Assembly: GCA_002816585.1 (NCBI GenBank)
Contig: MUCT01000004.1
Span: 1-21,995 of the forward strand
DNA: 21,995 bases
From: SAR202 cluster bacterium Io17-Chloro-G6
GTDB lineage: Bacteria; Chloroflexota; Dehalococcoidia; UBA3495
Direction of reading: 5' to 3'
Position 1 is the first letter of the stretch; the number at the start of each line of letters is the position of its first letter. The notes under the pieces are model-generated. The model was not told the origin of the DNA, searched no databases, and saw only the letters and a program-made list of their open reading frames with translations. Positions 15,772 through 21,995 of the stretch are shown here, one piece after another. The position numbers and the translations under genes were made by a program.

Positions 15772-17009
15772 AGTGCTCCCGCCGATTCTAGTTCAGACAC
15801 TTCCTCGATGGTCAAACCGCCCAAAGCGCAGAGTATTTCTGCGTTGTGCTCACCCAGACGAGGAGCAGTCTCATGGGGAGAATCGACACAAGCGGTGAGC
15901 CGGGCCGGGGTTTTCACTCCGCGGAACGTGCCGCCCAGGGTGTCGCCGGTGTCAACGAACATCTGACGGGCTTCTAGTTGCGGGCACTCGGCAAGGTCGG
16001 CCATGGTTTGGGTGACTCCCATGGAAAAACCGATCTCGGTCAGCGTCGCCGCCACTTGGAATTTGGGTAATTGGGACGACCATTCTTCGATCGCTGGGAT
16101 GATTTTTTCGAAGTAGAACTGGCCGTCCATACCCGGTGCTGCCAGGTAGCGTGCGTCGCCCTCCAATAAATCTTCCCGGCCGACTACTCTCCACAGTTCT
16201 CGCATCCGCGCCTCTGACCGCACGCCAGCCAAAACCACGTAGCCGTCTTTGGCTTTGAAGGTGATACCGGCGGTGGCCAACCGGTCACGGGAGCGGCCTG
16301 GGTTGGCGCCGGTGGCCTGAAAAGAGTTCATGTTGCTCTCAATATGCGAAACCATGCACTCGTACATGGCCATATCCACATACTGGCCCCGCCCAGTCTT
16401 GCGCCTGGTCTCAAGGGCCAGAACCACACCCAAAGCGGTCCATACTCCGGGAATGGAGTCGCCTATGTTGTCGCCCACGCTCTGGGGCGGGCCGTCCGGC
16501 TCGCCGGTGATCTCCATCCACCCGGACATGGCCTGGATGGCCAGGTTGTTGGCGGGCCGGTCTGAATAGGGGCCGTTCAAGCCCTCGCTATCTCCGTAGC
16601 CGGTGATGCTGGCGTAGACCAGGCCGGGATTTAACTCGCTCAGATGGTCATAACCCAGCCCCAGCCGGCGGAAGGCCCCTGAGCCCCAGTTGTCCACCAG
16701 TACGTCGGAATTCCGGACCAGCTCCTCGAAGGCTACTTTGCATCTCGGATTACGAAGGTCTATTGAAACGCTCTTTTTGTTGCGGTTCACGCCAAGGAAC
16801 CGGGAACTCACCTCCCGCCCATCCTCGGCCTTAATGAACGGCGCGCGGCCGCGGGCCAAGTCTCCTGTGCGGGGACGTTCGATCTTGATCACGTCTGCTC
16901 CCATGTCGGCCAGGATCATGGAACAAAAGGGCCCGGCCACAATATGGGTGGCGTCCAATACTCTGATACCCTCCAGGGGCAGGGGCAGCTTTTCGCTGGC
17001 TGGAGTCAT
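15768..17009 (-). CDS. CaiB/BaiF family (class III) CoA-transferase
   Basis: This 413-residue protein belongs to the class III CoA-transferases, which form interlocked dimers and move CoA between carboxylic acids through an aspartyl-CoA intermediate. It opens with LPLEGIRVLDATHIVAGPFCSMILADMGADVIKIERP (about 10-46), continues with NRNKKSVSIDLR (75-86) and the GDS motif whose D184 aligns with the catalytic aspartate of formyl-CoA transferase, then ALETRRKTGRGQYVDMAMYE (about 198-217). Length is normal. GAGGTG about 8 nt before the ATG supports the start. A TAAAAT box and a large leader hairpin lie upstream. It would activate an organic acid for breakdown; donor and acceptor are unknown. Bile-acid, carnitine, oxalate and dicarboxylate CoA-transferases are all in this family. 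Confidence 0.93.
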   Translation of the reverse strand: MTPASEKLPLPLEGIRVLDATHIVAGPFCSMILADMGADVIKIERPRTGDLARGRAPFIKAEDGREVSSRFLGVNRNKKSVSIDLRNPRCKVAFEELVRNSDVLVDNWGSGAFRRLGLGYDHLSELNPGLVYASITGYGDSEGLNGPYSDRPANNLAIQAMSGWMEITGEPDGPPQSVGDNIGDSIPGVWTALGVVLALETRRKTGRGQYVDMAMYECMVSHIESNMNSFQATGANPGRSRDRLATAGITFKAKDGYVVLAGVRSEARMRELWRVVGREDLLEGDARYLAAPGMDGQFYFEKIIPAIEEWSSQLPKFQVAATLTEIGFSMGVTQTMADLAECPQLEARQMFVDTGDTLGGTFRGVKTPARLTACVDSPHETAPRLGEHNAEILCALGGLTIEEVSELESAGAL

Positions 17010-17024
17010 CGAAACACCTCGTGC

Positions 17025-17074
17025 ATCCTTCCGCGACGCCGAAACGTCTCGGAAGGATAGTTGCCAGCATTTTA
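17025..17074 (-). promoter_or_regulatory. -10 box and 5'-leader hairpin of the CoA-transferase gene
   Basis: On the minus strand a TAAAAT box (17069-17074) predicts a start near 17062. The transcript would then begin with a hairpin: nine paired bases (17050-17058 with 17025-17033), one mismatch, four more pairs (17045-17048 with 17035-17038) and a six-base loop. The RBS GAGGTG follows. No T-run is present. Confidence 0.5.
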
Positions 17075-17101
17075 CACGGCAAATTGCGGATGCACCGACC
17101 T

Positions 17102-17130
17102 TTGACTTTCCGGCTGCCTCCCGTTAGCAT
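17102..17130 (+). promoter_or_regulatory. sigma70-type promoter of the VOC-ACR3 operon
   Basis: TTGACT (17102-17107), a 17-bp spacer and TAGCAT (17125-17130). The start would be near 17137, immediately before a GCCGGG-TACA-CCCGGC hairpin (17141-17156). Confidence 0.5.
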
Positions 17131-17192
17131 GTGCGCCGCTGCCGGGTACACCCGGCGTTTCGAGTAGTCAATCCCTCGCATTGGAGTCCGAA

Positions 17193-17666
17193 TTGAAAGC
17201 AAAAGGCGTATCGCACATAGCAGTCTGCGTGGCCGATCTTGAGAAGTCGCTGGAGTTTTACCGGGACCTCCTGGGAATGACGGTGAGGATGCACACGACC
17301 CAGGAAATGGCCCGGCGGCCAGGGGCGGAATCGGCGGAGATGTACGAGCGGCCCAGAACGGCCCGGACCGTGGCCAACCTCTGGATCGACGAGCCCGGCT
17401 CAACCCAGCCATTTCTAGTGCTGACTTCTCATCCCGGAGACCTGGTAGGCGGCGTTCCTATCAAGCTGGACCAGAAGGGTATCAGCCATATCTCTTTTGA
17501 GGTCGAGAACGTCCAGGCGTGCGCCCAGGAACTGATTGCCAAGGGCGTGTCCTTGGCGGGGAACATGGAGGACTTCACCGACGCGTCGGGCAACATCCGG
17601 ACCATCTTCGTCTATGATCCCGATGGGATATTGGTCCAATTTGATGAAGGCCCACCTGCCAACTAA
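17193..17666 (+). CDS. VOC family protein (glyoxalase/bleomycin-resistance/dioxygenase fold)
   Basis: This protein of about 157 residues consists of two paired beta-alpha-beta-beta-beta modules. The first opens with GVSHIAVCVADLEKSLEFYRDLLGM and the second with KGISHISFEVENVQACAQELIAKGV, ending at TIFVYDPDGILVQFDEG. Likely metal ligands are H8 and H99, with Q149 or E152 near the C-terminus. The family includes glyoxalase I, methylmalonyl-CoA epimerase, extradiol dioxygenases and antibiotic-binding proteins, and nothing here decides the reaction. I prefer the TTG at 17193 because GGAG lies 6 nt upstream; a TTG at 17181 would add four residues but lacks an RBS. It is followed 24 bp later by the ACR3 permease. 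It lacks the vicinal cysteine pair of the C-As lyase ArsI, so that role is unlikely. Confidence 0.85.
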   Translation: MKAKGVSHIAVCVADLEKSLEFYRDLLGMTVRMHTTQEMARRPGAESAEMYERPRTARTVANLWIDEPGSTQPFLVLTSHPGDLVGGVPIKLDQKGISHISFEVENVQACAQELIAKGVSLAGNMEDFTDASGNIRTIFVYDPDGILVQFDEGPPAN

Positions 17667-17690
17667 AAATGGTCTCTACCCGGCTGAAAA

Positions 17691-18779
17691 ATGAGTAGTA
17701 TGGAAGCTTCGGTGTTCCCGGTGTCGGCGAGGATCGGCATGGGCCGGCTATCTCTGCTGGACCGGTTCCTGACCGTCTGGATATTCTTGGCCATGGCTAT
17801 CGGCGTGGGAAGCGGCCATTTTTGGCCAGGGATTTCCGATTTCACCGACTCGCTCTCCATCGGGTCCACGTCCATCCCCATCGCCGTTGGTTTGATACTG
17901 ATGATGTACCCGCCGTTGGCCAAGGTACGTTATGAAGAGCTGGACGAGGTATTCCGAAACTGGCGTATCCTAGGCCTTTCGCTGGTGCAAAACTGGCTCA
18001 TCGGCCCGGTGCTGATGTTCCTGCTGGCGGTCCTATTCCTAAGAGACCATCCGGAATTCATGGCGGGAGTTATCCTCATCGGGACGGCCCGGTGTATCGC
18101 CATGGTGATTGTGTGGAACGAACTGGCCAAGGGCGACAGCCAATATGCTGCTGGCCTGGTGGCTCTCAATTCGATATTCCAGATACTATTTTACTCCCTC
18201 TACGCCTACATCTTCATAACCGTGGTCCCTCCCTGGTTCGGGCTGGAAGGCTTGGTCGTGGACATAACCATAACCCAGATAGCCCGGAGCGTAGCAATCT
18301 ATCTTGGGATACCATTCTTCGCCGGAATGCTATCCCGGTATGTGCTATTGCGGACCATGGGCAGACTTTGGTACGAGCAGACCTTCATTCCCAGAATTAG
18401 CCCCATGACCTTGGTCGCCTTGTTATTCACCATACTGGTGATGTTTTCGCTACAGGGCGGCGTCATTGTGGATATCCCGCTGGACGTGGTGAGAATTGCG
18501 ATTCCCTTGGCGATCTACTTCGTGGTGATGTTCCTGATCTCCTTCTATATGGGCAAGCGCGTGGGAGCGGACTACTCCAAGACGACCACCGTGGCTTTCA
18601 CGGCGGCCAGCAACAACTTTGAGCTGGCCATCGCCGTGGCCGTTGGCGTATTTGGAATAGGCTCCGGTCAGGCGCTGGCGGCCGTGGTTGGCCCGCTGGT
18701 TGAAGTGCCCGTGCTCATCGGCCTGGTTAATGTTGCCCTGTATTTCCAACGGCGGTACTTTAAGGTGGAAGCACCGTAA
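17691..18779 (+). CDS. acr3: ACR3-family arsenite efflux permease
   Basis: This 362-residue membrane protein has about ten hydrophobic helices and the marks of the ACR3 (BASS superfamily) arsenite permeases, which export As(III) or antimonite using the membrane potential. The signature [34 protein letters not shown] contains the essential helix-4 cysteine (C135). [13 protein letters not shown] contains the conserved glutamate (E311). Their spacing of 176 residues is the same as between C129 and E305 of the Alkaliphilus Acr3. Start choice is uncertain: the ATG at 17691 and a second ATG at 17700 both lack a strong RBS, so translation may depend on coupling to the VOC gene 24 bp upstream. No arsR, arsC or arsM lies nearby, so the permease may be unregulated or controlled from elsewhere. 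Confidence 0.93.
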   Translation: MSSMEASVFPVSARIGMGRLSLLDRFLTVWIFLAMAIGVGSGHFWPGISDFTDSLSIGSTSIPIAVGLILMMYPPLAKVRYEELDEVFRNWRILGLSLVQNWLIGPVLMFLLAVLFLRDHPEFMAGVILIGTARCIAMVIVWNELAKGDSQYAAGLVALNSIFQILFYSLYAYIFITVVPPWFGLEGLVVDITITQIARSVAIYLGIPFFAGMLSRYVLLRTMGRLWYEQTFIPRISPMTLVALLFTILVMFSLQGGVIVDIPLDVVRIAIPLAIYFVVMFLISFYMGKRVGADYSKTTTVAFTAASNNFELAIAVAVGVFGIGSGQALAAVVGPLVEVPVLIGLVNVALYFQRRYFKVEAP

Positions 18780-19013
18780 ATGTTGACCATATTCGGGTCA
18801 ATCGCCGTGAGCATCATGTTTCTTTCCTACTGGACCGAGGAACGCTCCAAGTGGTTGGTGCTCGTCTTCGCCCTGGGCTCCGCAATGACCTCCCTTTATA
18901 GTGGGTTGGCCGAGGTATACCCCATCACCGTGATAGAGGGGTTGTGGGCGCTTGTGGCGCTCCGCCGCTTTGCTCAAAGGTTCCAGCGGGAGAAAGAAAA
19001 AGCCGACGCCTGA
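18780..19013 (+). CDS. Small membrane protein of unknown function
   Basis: This 77-residue protein has three likely membrane-spanning segments (about 3-18, 24-42 and 46-63) and a charged, coiled tail (RRFAQRFQREKEKADA). The YPITVIEGLWALVALRRF stretch recalls the small CBU_0592-like membrane proteins, which have no known function. Its ATG begins at the base after the ACR3 stop codon (TAA then ATG), and AAGGTGG lies inside the end of the ACR3 gene about 11 nt upstream, so the two are almost certainly co-translated. It may be an accessory to the permease or simply a hitchhiker. Confidence 0.7.
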   Translation: MLTIFGSIAVSIMFLSYWTEERSKWLVLVFALGSAMTSLYSGLAEVYPITVIEGLWALVALRRFAQRFQREKEKADA

Positions 19014-19060
19014 CGGGCGCCGGCTCTGGCTGGAAAAGGAGTTGGAAGGGTCTCTCGCCG

Positions 19061-19080
19061 GGGAGCCTACACGGGCTCCC
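19061..19080. other. Stem-loop between convergent genes
   Basis: GGGAGCC (19061-19067) pairs with GGCTCCC (19074-19080) around TACACG. It overlaps the stop codon of the minus-strand gene and has no T-run. It may block read-through between the convergent units but is not a typical terminator. Confidence 0.35.
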
Positions 19081-19609
19081 GCACCGTAAAGGTCACTTCC
19101 CGTCCAGCGATCTCACACTCGCAGCACACCGGCCGGTCCATAACATCACCGTTCGCCATCCGGAAGAGCGCGCTCAAGGCCGTGGCTCCGGGGCGGCACA
19201 TAGGCCGGGATAGCTTACCGTCCGGGTCGATTGTCCAGTTGTTGCCCGGCATTAAGCCGAGGGGACAGGGGCCGACGACCTTGGTTATTGTTGCACTAAC
19301 GGGGGTCTTCGGCGCGTCGATCAAGGATTCGACCATCGCTATATTTTCTGATTCTAGAGCGACGAAAAGGTCCGCGGATTCACACATGGCTTCCTCCCTC
19401 TCGGTTGTATCTGTGCTTGGTGTCTCCCGTGTTAAGACTGTCCCCGCGAATAGAATGACAGTTGCGAAGGCAATCACCGACAAGACCATAATGATTGGCG
19501 CAGACAGGACCACCACAACCACCGCTCCCGCCAAAAGCACCACCGGCGCCGCAATCATCATGCCGAGTCCCGCCATCCAATCGTAACCGCCCTTATGTTC
19601 TCCACTCAT
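19067..19609 (-). CDS. Two-helix membrane protein with Cys-rich C-terminal domain (TIGR04076-like)
   Basis: The 180-residue product has two adjacent hydrophobic helices (about 14-34 and 36-57), a charged linker, and a C-terminal domain (about 102-180) with cysteines at 115, 138, 162, 163 and 165. The domain pattern, TITKVVGPCPLGLMPGNNWTIDPDGKL...MCRPGATALSAL...C...VTFTVRE, recalls the small TIGR04076 proteins (V..V.G.CP.G...GD.....GKL...CP.A...L), whose function is unknown; the match is distant. The clustered cysteines could bind metal. A perfect AAGGAGG precedes the ATG at 19609, so the gene is well supported even though its role is not. It is convergent with the VOC-ACR3 operon. Confidence 0.7.
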   Translation of the reverse strand: MSGEHKGGYDWMAGLGMMIAAPVVLLAGAVVVVVLSAPIIMVLSVIAFATVILFAGTVLTRETPSTDTTEREEAMCESADLFVALESENIAMVESLIDAPKTPVSATITKVVGPCPLGLMPGNNWTIDPDGKLSRPMCRPGATALSALFRMANGDVMDRPVCCECEIAGREVTFTVREPV

Positions 19610-19845
19610 GGCCGGCCTCCTTAGATCGGTTTAGCCCCTGAGGTCCAGATACATGTTCCGCCATTGGCGGCCCAAGTCCAAGAGCCTATTGGACCAGCCG
19701 CCTGCGCCGAATGGCCTGGATTACGAAAAAAATACCTTGAGCGGACCAAAACTCGGCGAAACCCGAAGCGCCATCGCTTTGTGGACGGAACCAGAAATAC
19801 GCAAATATAGAAGGACTAGGAATCCCTTGATCAAGAGGATAAAGA

Positions 19846-20802
19846 ATGCTGTCTAACAGTGTTTTCCACCGCTTGAAGGCGCTGGCCGCCTGCTCAAGCA
19901 TAGTGCTGGTTGCGTTGTTCGTTCTAGGGGCCGGACCACGCCAAGGCGGCGTGCCCCCACAGCCCTACGGCGCCAATTTCTTCTCCGGGGTGGTTACAGT
20001 GCAGGGCCAGTCCCCGCCGGCCGGCACCCTGATCATTGGATGCGTTGCCGATTGCGTCGAGATTTTTCAAAGCGAACCGGTCCAAACCGATGCGGACGGA
20101 AATTACGTTGCCCTTCAATTGAACCCGGATGACGAAGAATTGGTGGGCCGGATCATCACCTTCTATCTGACTAATGAATTTGGCCGGATCGCCGCCAGTG
20201 AGACCCGACGGTTTGAAGGCGACTTCAACATCTACGACTTGGACCTGACATTCACAGATCCTATCCCGGTGTTCGCGCCTCGTCCCGCTCCGACCACCGT
20301 GCCTGTTATTCCCACGGCTCTGAGCCTGGCGCCAGAGAGAGGATTGGCGACTGCGATTACCGGGGCGGGGTTCACTCCCGACTCAGTGGTGACTTTGACT
20401 TCTCAGGGGACGACTTTGGGGACTGTGCTCACCGACGGTACCGGGGCTTTTCGGCTGGTGGTCGCCGCGCCATCGTCGGTCGCCGGGGAATACGAGATCA
20501 AGTCCACGGACGAAGAGGGGACAACTAGAAGCGTAACTCTGGCGGTGCCAGACTTGACTGGGCCGGATGGAATCGACGGAGCCCCGGGGGCCACGGGATT
20601 GGAGGGTCCGGGTGGTGTTGATGGCGCTGATGGAAATCAAGGATTAGCGGGACCAACAGGGGACGATGCTTCCGTAGTGCTGCCTGTGGTGGCGCTTTCG
20701 CTAGCCGGCCTGGCAATCCTGATCATCATCGTGATCTATCTATACCTGATCAGTTGGTATAGGGACCTGGCCCGCCGCCTCCCTCCTCCGGGAATAAGAT
20801 AA
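19846..20802 (+). CDS. Exported, membrane-anchored protein with collagen-like stalk
   Basis: The 318-residue product starts with a signal peptide or anchor (KALAACSSIVLVALFVLGAG, about 11-30). Next comes an Ig/carboxypeptidase-regulatory-like beta domain (about 45-136, with C66 and C70), a Pro-rich linker, and an IPT/Ig-like domain (about 155-233: ALSLAPERGLATAITGAGFTPDSVVTLT). Then follow 12 uninterrupted Gly-X-Y triplets (239-274), a membrane helix (about 277-302), and a short basic tail (WYRDLARRLPPPGIR). This puts the beta domains outside, lifted on a collagen-like rod. GAGG about 8 nt before the ATG supports the start. The beta domains look like ligand- or surface-binding modules, but no enzyme motif is visible. 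It has no co-directional neighbour within 800 bp, so it is probably monocistronic. Confidence 0.8.
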   Translation: MLSNSVFHRLKALAACSSIVLVALFVLGAGPRQGGVPPQPYGANFFSGVVTVQGQSPPAGTLIIGCVADCVEIFQSEPVQTDADGNYVALQLNPDDEELVGRIITFYLTNEFGRIAASETRRFEGDFNIYDLDLTFTDPIPVFAPRPAPTTVPVIPTALSLAPERGLATAITGAGFTPDSVVTLTSQGTTLGTVLTDGTGAFRLVVAAPSSVAGEYEIKSTDEEGTTRSVTLAVPDLTGPDGIDGAPGATGLEGPGGVDGADGNQGLAGPTGDDASVVLPVVALSLAGLAILIIIVIYLYLISWYRDLARRLPPPGIR

Positions 20803-21030
20803 CCCACGGCGGCGGCCAGTCGCACTCCCACATCTTCCACACAGCAGGGTGGATATCAGGGTCCGCGGAGCGATTTAGGAAGGGGCTAAAAAATGGTGCG
20901 CTAGCTCCACGGGTTACTAGCGAGTATTTAGGTGGGAACAGACTAGGCTAGCCCAGGTCCATAAGACCACCGGCCGTCTCAGCCTGCCCACGATAATAAA
21001 AATTAATCTGTTAATTGAGTTGCCCTAGGG
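20803..21030. other. Convergent intergenic region with two inverted repeats
   Basis: It contains CGCTAG (20899-20904) / CTAGCG (20917-20922), and an AT-rich AATTAA-TCTG-TTAATT palindrome at 21001-21016 just beyond the regulator's stop. Neither is followed by a clear T-run on the strand that needs it. I see no gene. Confidence 0.4.
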
Positions 21031-21747
21031 TTAGGCAGCTTTACGGACGCCGTTCTTTGACCCTCCGATAAATCGGTAGCCCACGCCTGGAACATTGGCG
21101 AACCACTTGGGGTTTTTTGCATTGTCCCCGAACTTACGCCGCAGGCGCATGATATGCTGTTTTACTGAGCCAACGTTGCCTAATCCTGCCTTTGAGAGTT
21201 CCTTATCGATCTGACTCCTTGAGACGACAGCGCCTTGGCTTTTAACCAAGAGTTGGGTCAGCTGAAACTCTGCTGGCGTCAGGGACACCTCGCGGCTGCC
21301 GATGAACACCTCATGGGTCAAGGGGTCCACCTTCAAGTCCCCGTCAACCAAGGGTTCCTCGTCTTCGCCTCCATTGCGCCCTTCCGTACGCCTCATTAGG
21401 CTCCAAACTTTGAAGGTTAATTCCGATAGCTCACAGGGAAGTTGAATATACTCATCAGCGCCCGCCTCCAGCGCGGTCGCTGACTCCAATTCGTTCGTCT
21501 GATGGTTGAGCACAACCAGGGGTACATCAGAGAATCCACGTAGTTCCCGTATCATCTCCGTTAGAGACTTGTCGGGAAAATCCGGCCTCAGAAGGACCAA
21601 GTCCGGTGATTCCGCCTTGACGAGTTCCAGTCCGCCTGTGCCTGTGCCAGCGACCATTGGAGTCACTTTGGGCCAGCGGAGACAAATTCCCAATCGAACA
21701 ATCTCCGCCACCTGTGGATCGGCACCAATGAATACGGCTTTTTGCAT
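21031..21747 (-). CDS. OmpR/PhoB-type response regulator with degenerate receiver
   Basis: This 238-residue protein joins a receiver-like domain (about 1-120) to an OmpR-type winged helix (about 134-232: REVSLTPAEFQLTQLLVKSQGAVVSRSQI, VKQHIMRLRRKFGD, WFANVPGVGYRFI). The DNA-binding half is orthodox. The receiver half keeps the fold pattern but loses the phosphorylation chemistry: FIGADP replaces the acidic pair, DLVLLRPDFPD has R54 where the phospho-acceptor Asp should be, N81 replaces the Thr/Ser, and L103 replaces the invariant Lys. It should therefore act without phosphotransfer. No histidine kinase is adjacent. I start at the ATG at 21747, preceded by GGAGG 9 nt upstream and beginning at the receiver's first strand; an upstream frame to 21870 has no support. 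Target genes are unknown. Confidence 0.88.
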   Translation of the reverse strand: MQKAVFIGADPQVAEIVRLGICLRWPKVTPMVAGTGTGGLELVKAESPDLVLLRPDFPDKSLTEMIRELRGFSDVPLVVLNHQTNELESATALEAGADEYIQLPCELSELTFKVWSLMRRTEGRNGGEDEEPLVDGDLKVDPLTHEVFIGSREVSLTPAEFQLTQLLVKSQGAVVSRSQIDKELSKAGLGNVGSVKQHIMRLRRKFGDNAKNPKWFANVPGVGYRFIGGSKNGVRKAA

Positions 21748-21900
21748 TAAGGTAGTCCTCCGAGTGGGTCCAAGTCGGTGGTAGATGTGCCGCGTGCCGA
21801 TACTTTCTGCCGGATGCTCGAATCCAGCCCAGCGGTGTTCCGTCAAAGGTTTTTGCTGGCCACGCTGCAAGCATGGATTGCCTAATATAGTTCCGGAGCC

Positions 21901-21916
21901 CAGGGCAATCGCATCT
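21901..21916 (-). repeat. 16-bp element, partner of 80-95
   Basis: On the minus strand it reads AGATGCGATTGCCCTG, about 155 bp upstream of the response regulator start and in the same orientation relative to that gene as the copy at 80-95 is to the repeat protein. Confidence 0.45.
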
Positions 21917-21995
21917 CACAGGGATAATACCTTAAGAAGGTAGGCCTCATCCCAACCGGCCCTCAGTCTTCTGGCCTTGACCCCACCTTTGGAAC

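Noticed and set aside
17193..17666. VOC protein as the arsenic C-As lyase ArsI, given its ACR3 neighbour
   Set aside because: ArsI needs a vicinal cysteine pair, whereas this protein has only isolated cysteines near positions 12 and 110.

Overview
The window reads as chromosomal DNA of a GC-moderate, aerobic bacterium. The gene mix is what I would expect in Chloroflexota of the SAR202 / Dehalococcoidia type: two CoxL/XdhA-type molybdenum hydroxylase large subunits, an F420-type (Ddn-like) nitroreductase, a luciferase-like F420/flavin oxidoreductase, a class III CoA-transferase, a carboxymuconolactone decarboxylase-like protein, two DUF4349 membrane proteins and a collagen-like surface protein. 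The taxon is an inference from gene content; no rRNA or other marker is present. I saw no tRNA, rRNA, IS element or CRISPR array.

Layout. 1-1216: the 3' part of a secreted tandem-repeat protein with near-identical 96-residue Ig/cadherin-like units, followed by a strong terminator. 1496-2527: two small reductases on the + strand. 2540-4870 (-): orphan molybdopterin-binding hydroxylase subunit 1. 5143-5700: CMD-family protein with a clear sigma70-type promoter. 5701-6357: a 657-bp gene-poor stretch with a 17-bp tandem repeat, a textbook terminator that no gene explains, and an ECF-type promoter candidate. 6358-7656: stand-alone DUF4349 protein. 7749-8216 (-): DUF1917 protein in an AT-richer patch. 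8527-9489: LLM oxidoreductase. 9632-11717 (-): an ECF sigma factor translationally coupled to a transmembrane, DUF4349-bearing putative anti-sigma factor. 12013-14316: orphan hydroxylase subunit 2 with good promoter and terminator. 14491-15771: MFS exporter. 15768-17009 (-): CoA-transferase. 17193-19013: VOC protein, ACR3 arsenite permease and a tiny membrane protein, probably one operon. 19067-19609 (-): two-helix membrane protein with a Cys-rich domain. 19846-20802: surface protein with a collagen-like stalk. 21031-21747 (-): OmpR-type regulator with a degenerate receiver.

How the parts fit. The catabolic genes (hydroxylases, CoA-transferase, CMD protein, reductases, LLM enzyme) suit oxidation of recalcitrant organic compounds, but they sit in separate transcription units rather than one pathway operon. 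The most system-like element is the ECF sigma / DUF4349 anti-sigma pair. A second DUF4349 gene about 5 kb away is 72% identical in the core domain and carries an ECF-like promoter motif, which suggests a small envelope-sensing regulon. Several transcription units also appear to begin with a hairpin at the 5' end of the mRNA.
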